43,356 bases of DNA from Planctomycetota bacterium (GTDB lineage Bacteria; Planctomycetota; Phycisphaerae; SM23-33): contig JAKJER010000050.1 in assembly GCA_022705325.1 (NCBI GenBank), forward strand, positions 1-43,356, written 5' to 3'. Position 1 is the first letter of the stretch. Every line of letters begins with the position of its first letter. The translations under genes and the position numbers were made by a program. Positions 16,921 through 25,614 of the stretch are shown piece by piece. The notes below the pieces were generated by a model that made no database searches, was not told where the DNA came from, and saw nothing but the letters and a program-made list of their open reading frames with translations.

Positions 16921-17451
16921 TCAATTCTCAGCGGTCGGCGTGCCGCTTGACGTCTTGACGGCTGTGCGGCCGCCCTTCATGAACAAGGAGGCGGCCAGGG
17001 CAACTGCGCCCAGCATGGCCAGCACGGCGCCGCCCGCGAAGAGGATCGTGCGGACCCGGAATACGGGGTCCACCACCGACTCGCCGGGCTGACTCGGGTC
17101 GTAGTGCGCCTCGACGGCCTGCCCGACGGGATGGGTGTCAAGCCAGCTCCTCGCTTCGTAATCGGCCAGTCCCGTTCGGCGGGTCTCGCCCGTATGCTCG
17201 ACGGCGTCGACGACGTAGCGATAGCCGAGGACGGCCGTCACCTTCGGGCGGTCGCGGGACTCGCGCACGCCGCGGTTCTCCTGGAGGGTCTTCTGGTGGG
17301 TCACGACGCCCTGAACGGTCGGCCAGCTCTTGGCTGTCACGCCCTCGCGCCAGCCGCCGCAGGCCTCCCGGCCCATGAAGGCGCCCGCCAGAGCCGCCCC
17401 CAGCGCCGCCAGCAGCAGGGCCCCTTTCTGTTTCATCGCCTGAGTCGTCAT
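16921..17451 (-). CDS. DUF3592 domain-containing membrane protein
   Basis: 176 residues. An N-terminal membrane segment (residues about 10-26) precedes a soluble part with WPTVQGVV, GYRYVVDAVEHTGETRR and VEAHYDPSQPGESVV, the pattern of DUF3592 proteins: a beta-domain with Y-x-Y-x-V-x-G and a YDPxxP motif. A second membrane helix follows near residues 133-155. Function of the family is not established. A purine-rich AAGGGGG lies a few bases before the ATG. It is 55 bp downstream of the prepilin-like gene on the same strand, so the two may be co-transcribed. Confidence 0.85.
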   Translation of the reverse strand: MTTQAMKQKGALLLAALGAALAGAFMGREACGGWREGVTAKSWPTVQGVVTHQKTLQENRGVRESRDRPKVTAVLGYRYVVDAVEHTGETRRTGLADYEARSWLDTHPVGQAVEAHYDPSQPGESVVDPVFRVRTILFAGGAVLAMLGAVALAASLFMKGGRTAVKTSSGTPTAEN

Positions 17452-17506
17452 GGGGCGCCCCCTTCGAGATGGTCGCGACGCAGTCGCCCAGCCCCTCGTA
17501 CGGACA

Positions 17507-18271
17507 TCACCATCCCCCGGTCTTCAGCGGGTCGCGATTGACCGGGTTGGAGCGGATGAGGACCTGCGCACCCGCCTGCGGACGAGGTTCGACGTGGAAA
17601 TCGCCCCACAGGAAGTTCACGTTTCCGTCATGCGTCCAGTCGATCCGTTTGAGTTCGTAGTCGGGGTCCACCGTGCCCCAGTGCCAGCCGTTGGGGCACA
17701 TCCACCCGTCGGCGGCCAGCCCGAAGCTGGACCCGTCGAGGATCTGGCTGGCCACGAAGACGCGGGGCCGGCCCTGCTGCCTCTGCCACCAGGTCACCCC
17801 GAACAGCGACTGCTCGGACATCATGTAGCTGCTGCCCTTGAAGTTGGGGTGAACGGTGAAGTCCCACCAGTTGTAGCTGTTGGGCGTGGGGTCCTGCGGA
17901 CACTTCCACCCCTCGATGTTGTTGTGGAAGCTCATCCAGTAGAACTGCTGCTGGGGCGGCGTGCCCCCGCCCCGCTTCTGGGCGCACCAGATGAAGGGGC
18001 CGCCCTCGACCGGGTCGTAGTGCGGGTGGATCGTGTATTCCGCCGCCATCGGGACGCCGTAGGGGAACACGCTGCGGAAATGCGAGAGGTACATCGTGTA
18101 GGCCACGCCGATCTGATGCAGGTTGGACGCGCAGTGGGACCGCCGCGCCTGGCCCCGGGCACGCCCCAGCGTGGGCATCAGCAGGGCCAGCAGCAATGAC
18201 AGGATCGCAATCACCGTCAGCAGCTCAACCAGCGTAAATGCCTTCGACAGCCGATGTGGTCTGTTCAACAT
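17507..18271 (-). CDS. Prepilin-like protein with type IV N-terminal methylation motif and H-X9-DG-like end
   Basis: 254 residues. The N-terminus KAFTLVELLTVIAILSLLLA is a class III signal, with the Phe at position +1 of the prepilin-peptidase site, Glu at +5 and a hydrophobic helix. A globular domain with CASNLHQIGVAYTMYL follows, and a C-terminal HDGNVNFLWGDFHVE segment resembles the H-X9-DG motif of planctomycete DUF1559-type proteins. AAGGGA precedes the ATG, and a good promoter lies upstream. No pilus assembly genes are adjacent. Likely a solitary pseudopilin-like exported protein of unknown role. Confidence 0.9.
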   Translation of the reverse strand: MLNRPHRLSKAFTLVELLTVIAILSLLLALLMPTLGRARGQARRSHCASNLHQIGVAYTMYLSHFRSVFPYGVPMAAEYTIHPHYDPVEGGPFIWCAQKRGGGTPPQQQFYWMSFHNNIEGWKCPQDPTPNSYNWWDFTVHPNFKGSSYMMSEQSLFGVTWWQRQQGRPRVFVASQILDGSSFGLAADGWMCPNGWHWGTVDPDYELKRIDWTHDGNVNFLWGDFHVEPRPQAGAQVLIRSNPVNRDPLKTGGW

Positions 18272-18294
18272 GCGTCCCTTACCGAATCACCAGC

Positions 18295-18323
18295 AGTATA
18301 GCCTCGCGGCCCTACGGTAACAA
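18295..18323 (-). promoter_or_regulatory. Sigma-70-type promoter for the 17507-18271 gene
   Basis: TTGTTA (18318-18323), a 17-nt spacer and TATACT (18295-18300) on the minus strand. The box lies 23 nt before the ATG, leaving a short leader with AAGGGA. It shares the intergenic region with the divergent PQQ-type gene. Confidence 0.65.
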
Positions 18324-18384
18324 TCGGCAAAAGCCCCGATCCAATTGAAGACGCCCGCCCCGTCCGATTTCGACGGATTCTCTT

Positions 18385-18411
18385 TTGTCAAGCCGCCGCG
18401 TGTGATAGAAT
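18385..18411 (+). promoter_or_regulatory. Candidate promoter for the PQQ-type propeller gene
   Basis: TTGTCA (18385-18390) and TAGAAT (18406-18411) are separated by 15 nt, slightly short. The leader to the ATG at 18473 would be about 55 nt. Confidence 0.45.
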
Positions 18412-18472
18412 CCCGCTCCAACAGCGTCCGGTGTGTGCTAGCCCTGGCCATTGGTTCATCAGGAGACAGAGC

Positions 18473-19690
18473 ATGATCCGCTCCAGCGTCGTCCGACTCG
18501 TACTCGCCTCGACCGTCTTTGTCCTGAGCGTTTCGATCCTTCGGGCTGCTGACGAATGGCCCGTCTTCCGCGGAGGAGACGGCCAGAGCAAGAGCCCCGA
18601 CACCGGACTGCTCAAGGAATGGCCCGACGGCGGACCGGCCCTGCTGTGGAAGGCCGAGGACATCGGCAAGGGCTACTCGGCCGTCACCGTCGCGGGCGGC
18701 CTGGTGTACGTGACCGGCGACGAGGGCGAGAAGCTGTACATCCGCGCGTTTGACCTGAGCGGCAAGGAGGTCTGGAAGAAGGACAACGGCCCGGCCTGGA
18801 AAGCCAGCCATCCCGGCTCGCGGGCGTCGGTGACGATCGACTCGGGCAAGGCCTACCTGCTTTCGGGCGTGGGCGTGCTGGGCTGCTACGAGGCCAAGAC
18901 GGGTCGGCGGCTGTGGTACAAGGAGATGAAAGAATGGGGCGGCAAGCCCGGCGGGTGGGGCTACGCCGAGTCGCCCCTGGTGGTGGGCAACGCCGTCATC
19001 GTCAAGCCCGGCGGCAAGAGCTGCATCGTGGCCCTCAACAAGATGACCGGGCAGCAGCTCTGGGCCAGCCAGTCCTTCGGCGGCCCGGAGTACAGCTCGT
19101 GCACGTACTTCGAGCACAACAAGATCCCGCTGATCGTCACCGGGACGCGGTCGGGCATCATCTGCGTCAGCGCCAAGACCGGGCAGACCGTCTGGACCGA
19201 CGGCTTCTGCGCGGGCAACACCGCCAACTGCCCCACCCCCATCTACAGTGACGGGCACGTTTTCTGGTCCAACGGGTACGGCAAGGGCGGCATCTGCTAC
19301 AAGCTCGACGCCCAGGGCAAGGGCCAGGAAGTCTGGCGGACCAGGGACCTGGTCAGCCACCACGGCGGCTACCTTGTGCAAGATGGCTGCATCTACGGCA
19401 ACCACGAGCGCGGGGTGACCTGCCTGGACCTCAAGACGGGCCAGAAGAAGTGGACCCACGACGCCGTGGGCAAAGGCTCGATCGCCTGGGCCGACGGCAT
19501 GCTCTACCTGTTCAGCGAGCGGGCCGGGCAGGCCGCCCTGGCCACCTGCTCCCCGGACGGTCTGGAGATCAAGGGCAAGGTCAAGGTCGAGGGCGGCGGC
19601 CCGAGCTGGGCCCACCCGGTGATCATCGGCGGGAGGCTGTACCTGCGCTACGACACGACGCTGTACTGTTTCGACATCAAGGCGAAATGA
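18473..19690 (+). CDS. PQQ-binding-like beta-propeller protein, exported
   Basis: 405 residues. The ATG at 18473 has AGGAGA at 18461-18466 and opens a signal peptide ending near ILRA before ADEWPVFRG. WPVFRGGDGQSKSPDTGL is the usual opening of planctomycete PQQ-like (BamB/quinoprotein-type) propellers. Repeated blades contain GLVYVTG, LYIRAFDLSGKEVWKK, GCYEAKTGRRLW, CVSAKTGQTVW and CLDLKTGQKKW, i.e. the W-rich outer strands of a seven- or eight-bladed propeller. Cofactor ligands and catalytic residues are not evident, so binding of PQQ is unproven. The stop overlaps the ribosome-binding site of the next gene, 10 bp away, so the two are almost certainly one operon. Confidence 0.9.
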   Translation: MIRSSVVRLVLASTVFVLSVSILRAADEWPVFRGGDGQSKSPDTGLLKEWPDGGPALLWKAEDIGKGYSAVTVAGGLVYVTGDEGEKLYIRAFDLSGKEVWKKDNGPAWKASHPGSRASVTIDSGKAYLLSGVGVLGCYEAKTGRRLWYKEMKEWGGKPGGWGYAESPLVVGNAVIVKPGGKSCIVALNKMTGQQLWASQSFGGPEYSSCTYFEHNKIPLIVTGTRSGIICVSAKTGQTVWTDGFCAGNTANCPTPIYSDGHVFWSNGYGKGGICYKLDAQGKGQEVWRTRDLVSHHGGYLVQDGCIYGNHERGVTCLDLKTGQKKWTHDAVGKGSIAWADGMLYLFSERAGQAALATCSPDGLEIKGKVKVEGGGPSWAHPVIIGGRLYLRYDTTLYCFDIKAK

Positions 19691-19700
19691 GGAGTCCAGG

Positions 19701-22700
19701 ATGACCGGCCGCCGGACGCGGATGTTCCTGTGGGCAGCGTGGCTGTGCCTGGCAGGCCCCGCGGCCGGTCAGCAGGTTTGTTTCGACTTTGAGAGCGGCG
19801 ACCTCCAGGGCTGGCAGGTGGTCGAAGGCTCGTTCGACTATCTCGTCAGCGACCGCGCCCGGTATCACAATCCCCCGCCGCGCCCTTACAACAAACAGGG
19901 CAAGTACTACCTGTCCACCGTCGAGCAGCAGCCGGGCAAGCCCTCCAACGATCGCTTCACGGGCATGGTGGAGTCTCCCGTGTTCGTGCTGGCCGGGCCG
20001 GAGATGACCTTCCTGGTCGGCGGGGGCAAGTACGAGGGCGTCTACGTCGCCCTGTGCACGCTGGACGGGGCCGAGGTGCTCAAGGCCCGCGGCGTGCAGG
20101 ACGAGGTGATGCAGCGCCGGACCTGGAAGGCCCCACAACTCGTCGGCCAGCGGGTCTTCCTGCGGGTGGTGGACCGCGAGACGCGCGGCTGGGGGCACGT
20201 GACGCTGGACGACTTCTCCGCCGCCGGACAGATCGACGCCGAGGCGACGAAGGCACGCTTCGCCGTCGCACAACTCCGCCGTCGCCGCCTGGAACTGGAA
20301 CGCGCCCTGGGCGAGACCAACTTGTCTGCACTGCGGGCGGCCGTCGAAGACCTCTCCCGCACGTTCGGGAGCGACTACCCCAAGGGGGCGGAGTACCTGG
20401 GGAGGATCAAGGCGTCCGAGGGCGCCCTGGCGGAACTGGCCCGCGCGGGAGAAGCGGACAGGACCGTCGATACGCTCGCCCTGCTGGCCGAGGAGTTGAA
20501 GACGCTCTCGCGCGAGGCCCTGCTGGCCAACCCGCTCGTGCGTCAGCACCCCATCCTGTTCACCGCCCGCGGCCCCTACCGCAGCAGCTACCACGCGATC
20601 GACACGCTCTTCCACACCGACGAGATGAACACCAGCAACTTCACCGGCGGCGGGGCGCTGAAGGTCCTGGACGTAGCCGCCGGGTCGGTGCGGACGCTGC
20701 TGGAGTCCAAGGACGGCCTGCCCCGCGACCCCGAGGTCCATTTCGACGGCAAGCGGATCGTCTTCGCCTTCCGCAAGGATCGCAATGACGACTATCACAT
20801 CTACGAGATGGACCTGGCCGGCGGGCAGCCGCGCCAACTCACGTTCGCCCCGGGCGTGTGCGACTTCGACCCGGTCTATCTTCCGGACGACGACATCCTC
20901 TTCTCCTCGACCCGCGAGCGAAAGTACAACCAGTGCAGCCAGGACGTGGCCGCCAACCTGTTCCGCATGGAGACCGACGGGGCGAACATCGAGCAGATCG
21001 ACCAGAACAACCTGTTCGACAACCAGTCGATCCTGATGGAGGACGGGCGCGTGCTCTATTGCCGCTGGGAGTACGTGGACCGCAACTTCGGCGACGCCCA
21101 CAGCCTCTGGACGTGCAACCCGGACGGCACGAACCACGCGATCTACTGGGGCAACAACACGGCCTCGCCGGGGGCCGCCCTGGCGGCGCGACAGATCCCG
21201 GGCACGAACCACGTGGTGTGCATTTTCGGGCCGCACCACTTCCGCCTGGAAGGGGCGATGGCCCTGATCGACCCGACCCTGGGCATCGACGGGCCCGAGG
21301 GCGTGATGCAGGTCTGGCCGGCGGAGTGGAAGGCCCGCGTGCGCGTGGACGGGCCCTTCGACTGCGACAGCTTCCAGGGCGTGCGGGTCAAGTACGCCGA
21401 CCCCTACCCACTGGCCCGCGAGAACGATAACGCCGGCGCGGGAAAGTACTTTCTGGTCGCCCGCATGACCCGCCCGGACGGGCCGTTCGGCATCTACCTG
21501 GTCGACGTGTTCGGCAATCAGACGCTGCTGCATTTCGAGGAGCCCGGCTGCTACGACCCCATGCCCATCGCCGCGCGCCGGCGCCCGCCCCTGCTGCCGG
21601 TGCGGCGGGACTGGTCGTCCGGCGAGGGCACGTTCTACGTCCAGAACGTCTATGAAGGCACCCACTTGAAGGGCGTCGAGCCGGGAACCGTCAAGCGCCT
21701 GCGAGTGGTCGAGGCCCCCGAGAAACGCACCTACAGCCACGGGCGATGGTTCGGGCAGGGCTACACCGCCCCGGGCATGAACTGGCACAGCCTGGAGAAC
21801 AAGCGAATCCTCGGCAGCGTGCCCGTCGAGCCGGACGGGTCGGCCTACTTCTCCGTGCCGGCGGAGCGGTTCGTCTACTTCCAGCTCCTGGACGAGAACG
21901 GGATGATGATCCAGTCCATGCGGAGCGGGACGTTCCTGATGCCCGGCGAGCGGGCCGGCTGCGTGGGCTGCCACGAGGACCGCCTCCGCTCGCCCCTGGG
22001 CCCCAAGCCCAAGCCCACGCTGGCCATGGCCAAACCGCCCCGCCGCCTCGAGCCCTGGCAAGGCGAGGTCCGCGAGTTCTCGTATATGGCCGAGATCCAG
22101 CCCATCTTCGACAAGCACTGCCTCCGCTGCCACGACTTCGGCAAGGACGGGGCGAAGAAGATCTGCCTGGCGGGCGACCGGGCCACCACGTTCTGCATGG
22201 CCTACAAGGAATTGTGGAAGAAAGGCTACATCAAGGCCGTCGGGGCGGGTCCGGCCGAGATCCAGCCCGCCCGCGCCTGGGGAGCCTGCGCGAGCAAGCT
22301 CATCCAGCACCTCCGCAAGGGGCACAAGGACGTGAAGCTGACCGCCGACGAGATGGACCGCCTGATCACCTGGTGCGATCTCAACGGCGTGTATTACGGC
22401 ACGTACCACTGCGCCTACCGCGACAGCACCACCGGGCGCTGCCCGCTGACGCCTCAGCAACTGGGCCTGCTGGGCAAGCTCACCGGCGCGTCGTTCCCCA
22501 ACAGCTTCAACGCCAGCCCCGGCGCCATGGTGAGCTTCGACCGCCCCGAACTCAGCCCGTGCCTGAACCGCCTGGACAAGAACGACCCCAAGTACGCCCA
22601 GGCCCTGGAACTGATCCGCGCGGGCAAGGAGATGCTGGCCAAGCGACCCCGGGCGGACATGCCCGGCTTCGTCCCCTGCGACGAGTGCCAGCGACGCGAG

Positions 22701-22784
22701 CGCAAGTTCGCCCGCCGGGCGGCCTTCCAGCAGAAGGCCAGGGAGGCCATCGCGTCCGGACGAAGGGTCTACGACGAGCGATGA
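19701..22784 (+). CDS. HzsA-related PD40 / dihaem cytochrome c protein
   Basis: 1027 residues, exported (signal peptide ending near GPAAG). The ATG at 19701 has GAGGAG overlapping the previous stop. Residues about 25-175 form a jelly-roll-like domain (FDFESGDLQGWQVVEG to WGHVTLDDF) like the accessory beta-sandwich linked to GH32 proteins. A PD40 propeller follows (DDYHIYEMDLAGGQPRQLTF, FSSTRERKYNQCSQDVAANL), then CVGCH near residue 754 and CLRCH near 807 after IQPIFDKH. A terminal CDEC near 993 lacks the haem-ligand histidine. It lacks the third CXXCH and NPCBM-like domain of its paralogue at 181-3969. HzsA-related proteins of non-anammox planctomycetes have no assigned reaction; c-type haem redox chemistry or a cytochrome-linked binding role is plausible. 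Co-transcribed with the PQQ-type propeller. Confidence 0.88.
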   Translation: MTGRRTRMFLWAAWLCLAGPAAGQQVCFDFESGDLQGWQVVEGSFDYLVSDRARYHNPPPRPYNKQGKYYLSTVEQQPGKPSNDRFTGMVESPVFVLAGPEMTFLVGGGKYEGVYVALCTLDGAEVLKARGVQDEVMQRRTWKAPQLVGQRVFLRVVDRETRGWGHVTLDDFSAAGQIDAEATKARFAVAQLRRRRLELERALGETNLSALRAAVEDLSRTFGSDYPKGAEYLGRIKASEGALAELARAGEADRTVDTLALLAEELKTLSREALLANPLVRQHPILFTARGPYRSSYHAIDTLFHTDEMNTSNFTGGGALKVLDVAAGSVRTLLESKDGLPRDPEVHFDGKRIVFAFRKDRNDDYHIYEMDLAGGQPRQLTFAPGVCDFDPVYLPDDDILFSSTRERKYNQCSQDVAANLFRMETDGANIEQIDQNNLFDNQSILMEDGRVLYCRWEYVDRNFGDAHSLWTCNPDGTNHAIYWGNNTASPGAALAARQIPGTNHVVCIFGPHHFRLEGAMALIDPTLGIDGPEGVMQVWPAEWKARVRVDGPFDCDSFQGVRVKYADPYPLARENDNAGAGKYFLVARMTRPDGPFGIYLVDVFGNQTLLHFEEPGCYDPMPIAARRRPPLLPVRRDWSSGEGTFYVQNVYEGTHLKGVEPGTVKRLRVVEAPEKRTYSHGRWFGQGYTAPGMNWHSLENKRILGSVPVEPDGSAYFSVPAERFVYFQLLDENGMMIQSMRSGTFLMPGERAGCVGCHEDRLRSPLGPKPKPTLAMAKPPRRLEPWQGEVREFSYMAEIQPIFDKHCLRCHDFGKDGAKKICLAGDRATTFCMAYKELWKKGYIKAVGAGPAEIQPARAWGACASKLIQHLRKGHKDVKLTADEMDRLITWCDLNGVYYGTYHCAYRDSTTGRCPLTPQQLGLLGKLTGASFPNSFNASPGAMVSFDRPELSPCLNRLDKNDPKYAQALELIRAGKEMLAKRPRADMPGFVPCDECQRRERKFARRAAFQQKAREAIASGRRVYDER

Positions 22785-22790
22785 ATTGCC

Positions 22791-22818
22791 GATTGACCAT
22801 TGACGATTGACCGTTGAA
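22791..22818 (+). repeat. Short tandem repeat in the spacer before the HAD gene
   Basis: Two imperfect 14-bp copies, GATTGACCATTGAC and GATTGACCGTTGAA, follow the HzsA-related gene. No function is evident. Confidence 0.6.
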
Positions 22819-22898
22819 GAAGGGCCGTCAATCCAGGCTGGCCATGAGGGGGCAACGGGGGTAAAATGCCCTGTTCTCTGACATCCGATTGGAGTGCT

Positions 22899-23564
22899 AT
22901 GACTTTTCAGGCGATATGTTTCGACCTCGACGGGACGCTGCTGAACACGATCGACGACCTGGCCGACTGCATGAACGAGGCCCTGGGCCAACTGGGCCTG
23001 CCGCCGCTCAGCGTCGAGCAGTGCAAGCTGTTCGTGGGCGACGGGCTGCGGGTGTACGCCGAGCGGGCCATGGGGCCGGCCAGCCAGGACGAGGAGTTGC
23101 TGGCGCGCTGTATCGCCCTGACGCGCGATCAGTACACCAGGCGATGGGCGGACAAGACCCGCCCCTACGAAGGCGTCGCGGATCTGCTGGACGAACTGAC
23201 GGCCCGCGGGCTGAAGATGACCGTGCTGTCCAACAAGCCCGATAACTTCACCAAGCTCATAGTCGAGAAGCTGCTGCCCAAGTGGCGATTCGACCTGGTC
23301 TGGGGCGAGTCCGCTCAGCGGATCAAGAAGCCCGACCCCGCCTCCGCCAAACAGATGGCCGCCGACCTCGGACTCGCGCCCGCGGACTTTCTCTACCTGG
23401 GCGACACCAACACCGACATGCAGACGGCCGTGGCGGCCGGCATGTTCCCCGTCGGCGTGCTGTGGGGGTTCCGCTCCGCCCAGGAACTCACGGACAACGG
23501 CGCCAAGGTGCTGATCGAGCGCCCGATGGACGTCCTGGCGCTGCTGGAGGGGAAGGTAGCGTAG
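22899..23564 (+). CDS. HAD-superfamily hydrolase, phosphoglycolate-phosphatase-like
   Basis: 221 residues, typical for Gph-type HAD subfamily IA. The ATG at 22899 is chosen for GGAG five bases upstream and because the family motif begins at once. Motif I is FDLDGTLLNT (Asp9 nucleophile, Asp11 acid), motif II VLSNKPDN (Ser111), motif III the Lys of RIKKPDP (about 143-144), and motif IV GDTNTDMQTA (Asp169, Asp173). A helical cap lies between motifs I and II. Probable role: dephosphorylation of phosphoglycolate or a similar small phosphomonoester in the cytoplasm; the exact substrate cannot be read from the sequence. Confidence 0.9.
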   Translation: MTFQAICFDLDGTLLNTIDDLADCMNEALGQLGLPPLSVEQCKLFVGDGLRVYAERAMGPASQDEELLARCIALTRDQYTRRWADKTRPYEGVADLLDELTARGLKMTVLSNKPDNFTKLIVEKLLPKWRFDLVWGESAQRIKKPDPASAKQMAADLGLAPADFLYLGDTNTDMQTAVAAGMFPVGVLWGFRSAQELTDNGAKVLIERPMDVLALLEGKVA

Positions 23565-23633
23565 TCGTCCCTCGGCCATTCCCGTTTTTCATTTTTTATA
23601 CAGCCTGTCGGGTTGACCTGGGGAGGAAGTGCG

Positions 23634-23647
23634 CATATCGTGATATG
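23634..23647. promoter_or_regulatory. Inverted repeat upstream of the secretin-like lipoprotein gene
   Basis: CATATC, GT, GATATG is a perfect 6-bp-arm inverted repeat. A possible -35, TTGACC, lies at 23613-23618 and the palindrome overlaps the place of a -10, so it could be an operator over a promoter. Short repeats like this also arise by chance. Confidence 0.3.
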
Positions 23648-23706
23648 GCGAATGGGCATCTCCTGCCAGGAATACTGACAATTCTCCTATCCGAAAGGGA
23701 ATGGCG

Positions 23707-24612
23707 ATGAAGAGGTCATATCTGTTGCTCTGGGCTCTGTGGGTTGCCGGCTGTCAACAGACGCCCATGCAGGAGTACGAGTACCAGCTTGTGCGCATCA
23801 AGGTTGGCGGGCGGGTGAGCACGCCCACGGCTCGTTCGACGGCCATTCCGACAGCGGCGTTCGGACAGGAGATCCTCTGCGATGTTCCGCAGCGTCAGAT
23901 CCTGATCGAAGCCAAGCTGGTAGGCGTCAACCGCGACAGCCAGTCGATCCTGGGCATCGACTTCCTTCCGGACGGGAAAACGGTCCTGCCGCCGTCGGGG
24001 ATCCAGAACACCAGCGGCGGCGATTCGCCTCCCATCTCGCTTGGCCTGGGCGTGGGCGCCGTGGGCCTCGGCGGTGGAGGGGGGCGCAGTTCAGGAAGCC
24101 GCAGCGGCCATCCCCCGGGCTGCACCTGTGCGCAATGCCGCGGCGGCGGGCACAGCAGGAGCGGCAGCGGACTGAGTCCAAGCGTGGGAGGCGGCGTGAG
24201 CGTGCCGCTGGGTGGCCAGGGAGAAGGCGGCATCACGTCGATGCGGGCGACGTTTTTCGACGACGCGGGCGGCATGGATCTGAACCACGCCCAGGTACTC
24301 ATTCAAGTCATTATCGGGCGAACCGGGGACGATAGAATCCTCGTTCAGCCTCTGGTGTTCCCAATTCAGACACTCCCCGCCGGGGAGGATCCGCCCCCGC
24401 GCCAGGCCCAGACGGCCGTGAAGATCGTGGCCGGCCAAACGGTCGTGATCGGCGGGTTGACCGAGAACAAGGAGAAGAGCGACACGAATATCCCCGCGAT
24501 TGGTGACATTCCGGCCCTCGGGAAGCTCTTTCGCCAAGGTAGCGACCGCGTCCAGCGCAAGGAGTTGGTCATCTTCGTTACGCCCCGGGTCATCATTCAG
24601 GAAGAGGAATAG
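23707..24612 (+). CDS. Short secretin-domain lipoprotein (type II/III secretion or pilus secretin-like)
   Basis: 301 residues. The ATG at 23707 is preferred over 23701 because AAAGGGA then has a usable spacing. A lipoprotein signal ends in VAGC (Cys16). PQRQILIEAKLVGVNRDSQS resembles the strand opening the secretin core. A Gly/Ser-rich insert with CTCAQC interrupts it, and the conserved secretin C-terminus follows: VAGQTVVIGGLTENKEKSDT, IPAIGDIPALGKLF, RKELVIFVTPRVI. Full secretins such as PulD or PilQ have several N domains and are about twice as long; these are absent here. It may be a minimal outer-membrane secretin or a degenerate relative. No secretion ATPase or inner-membrane partner is nearby. 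Confidence 0.8.
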   Translation: MKRSYLLLWALWVAGCQQTPMQEYEYQLVRIKVGGRVSTPTARSTAIPTAAFGQEILCDVPQRQILIEAKLVGVNRDSQSILGIDFLPDGKTVLPPSGIQNTSGGDSPPISLGLGVGAVGLGGGGGRSSGSRSGHPPGCTCAQCRGGGHSRSGSGLSPSVGGGVSVPLGGQGEGGITSMRATFFDDAGGMDLNHAQVLIQVIIGRTGDDRILVQPLVFPIQTLPAGEDPPPRQAQTAVKIVAGQTVVIGGLTENKEKSDTNIPAIGDIPALGKLFRQGSDRVQRKELVIFVTPRVIIQEEE

Positions 24613-24624
24613 CCGACATCGGGC

Positions 24625-25527
24625 CTATTTCTTCTCCAACTTCCAGATGCTGACCTTGTTGGCGTCCATCTCCGGGACGTAGAGCACCTTGCTCTTCGCG
24701 TCCAGGCCGATGTCGGCGGGCTGGGTCAGGCCCTCGATGAGGACCGCGACGGTCTTGCGGTCGGGCGAGACGGCAAAGACCTTGCCCCCCACGTAGTCGC
24801 TGACGATCAGCGTGCCGTCGTCCAGCGCCTCGATGCCGTCGAGAGCCTTGAAGTGCGAGGCCAGGCCGAAGGGCTTGGGCGGGCTCTTGCCTGTCGGGTC
24901 CACCTCGAAGATATCGTGGGTCTTCTCCCACGTGACGGCCAGCAGCTTCCCGCCGGAGAAGGTGATGCCGTTGATCTCCTCGAGGGCGGCGACCCGCCGG
25001 GCCTGGGCGTCGGCGATGCGGAAGACCTGCCCGCCGGGGTAGTCGCTGACGTAGACGGCCTGGCCGTCGGTGGCGGGGTCGTTGAGCCCCTTGGCGTTCG
25101 GCGGCTCGATCACCACGGGCTCGGCCTGCCCGACGAGGTCGAAGACGACCATGCGGGTGATGTCGGCAGCGTAGAGCTTGCCGTCCAGCACCGTCAGTCC
25201 CTTGGGCGCCGACAGGCGGGCCTTGTCGCTGCCGGTCTTGAACTTCAGCGGGGCGGCCTTGTGGTCGACGAGCCGGGCGATGAACGCCTGGTTGTCGTCT
25301 GCCCAATACCCGTCGGGCGTGGTGAGTTGGATGTTGGAGACGTACGCGCAGGCGCGGGCCGGATCGACGACGACGCTCTCCGGGGTGGACATGCCGCCCA
25401 CCTCGCCCAGCTTGCGGGCGGACCAGCCGACCGAGCCGGGAGAGTCGGCTTTCTTTCCTTGATCGCAGCCGGTCGATAGAACCAACGTCGCCAGCAGCAC
25501 GGCCGCGCAAACTGGAGGCCGCATCAT
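24625..25527 (-). CDS. Beta-propeller (SMP-30/NHL-like) lipoprotein
   Basis: 300 residues. AAAGGAG lies six bases before the ATG. The N-terminus VLSTGCDQ is a lipobox, so the protein is predicted to be lipidated on Cys. The rest has propeller-type blades with GKLYAADITRMVVFDL, QAVYVSDYPGGQVFRI, NGITFSGGKLLAVTW, DGTLIVSDYVGGKVFAV and KVLYVPEMDANKVSIWKLE. Overall it resembles SMP-30/gluconolactonase- or NHL-type sensors. No metal-binding catalytic set could be confirmed, so a binding role is as likely as an enzymatic one. It is 87 bp downstream of the GH57 gene on the same strand and converges on the secretin-like gene with 12 bp between stops. Confidence 0.82.
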   Translation of the reverse strand: MMRPPVCAAVLLATLVLSTGCDQGKKADSPGSVGWSARKLGEVGGMSTPESVVVDPARACAYVSNIQLTTPDGYWADDNQAFIARLVDHKAAPLKFKTGSDKARLSAPKGLTVLDGKLYAADITRMVVFDLVGQAEPVVIEPPNAKGLNDPATDGQAVYVSDYPGGQVFRIADAQARRVAALEEINGITFSGGKLLAVTWEKTHDIFEVDPTGKSPPKPFGLASHFKALDGIEALDDGTLIVSDYVGGKVFAVSPDRKTVAVLIEGLTQPADIGLDAKSKVLYVPEMDANKVSIWKLEKK

Positions 25528-25614
25528 GGATGTCTCCTTTGAGCTGGAGGAACGGGTCTCGTGGGATCCGGGAACCTATGGGGACCCTGACCGCAACCGT
25601 CCGCGACGGCCGGC

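Noticed and set aside
19677..23579. A 1300-codon open frame on the minus strand
   Set aside because: It is antisense to the HzsA-related and HAD genes, which have signal peptides, haem motifs and ribosome-binding sites; the opposite frame has none of these.
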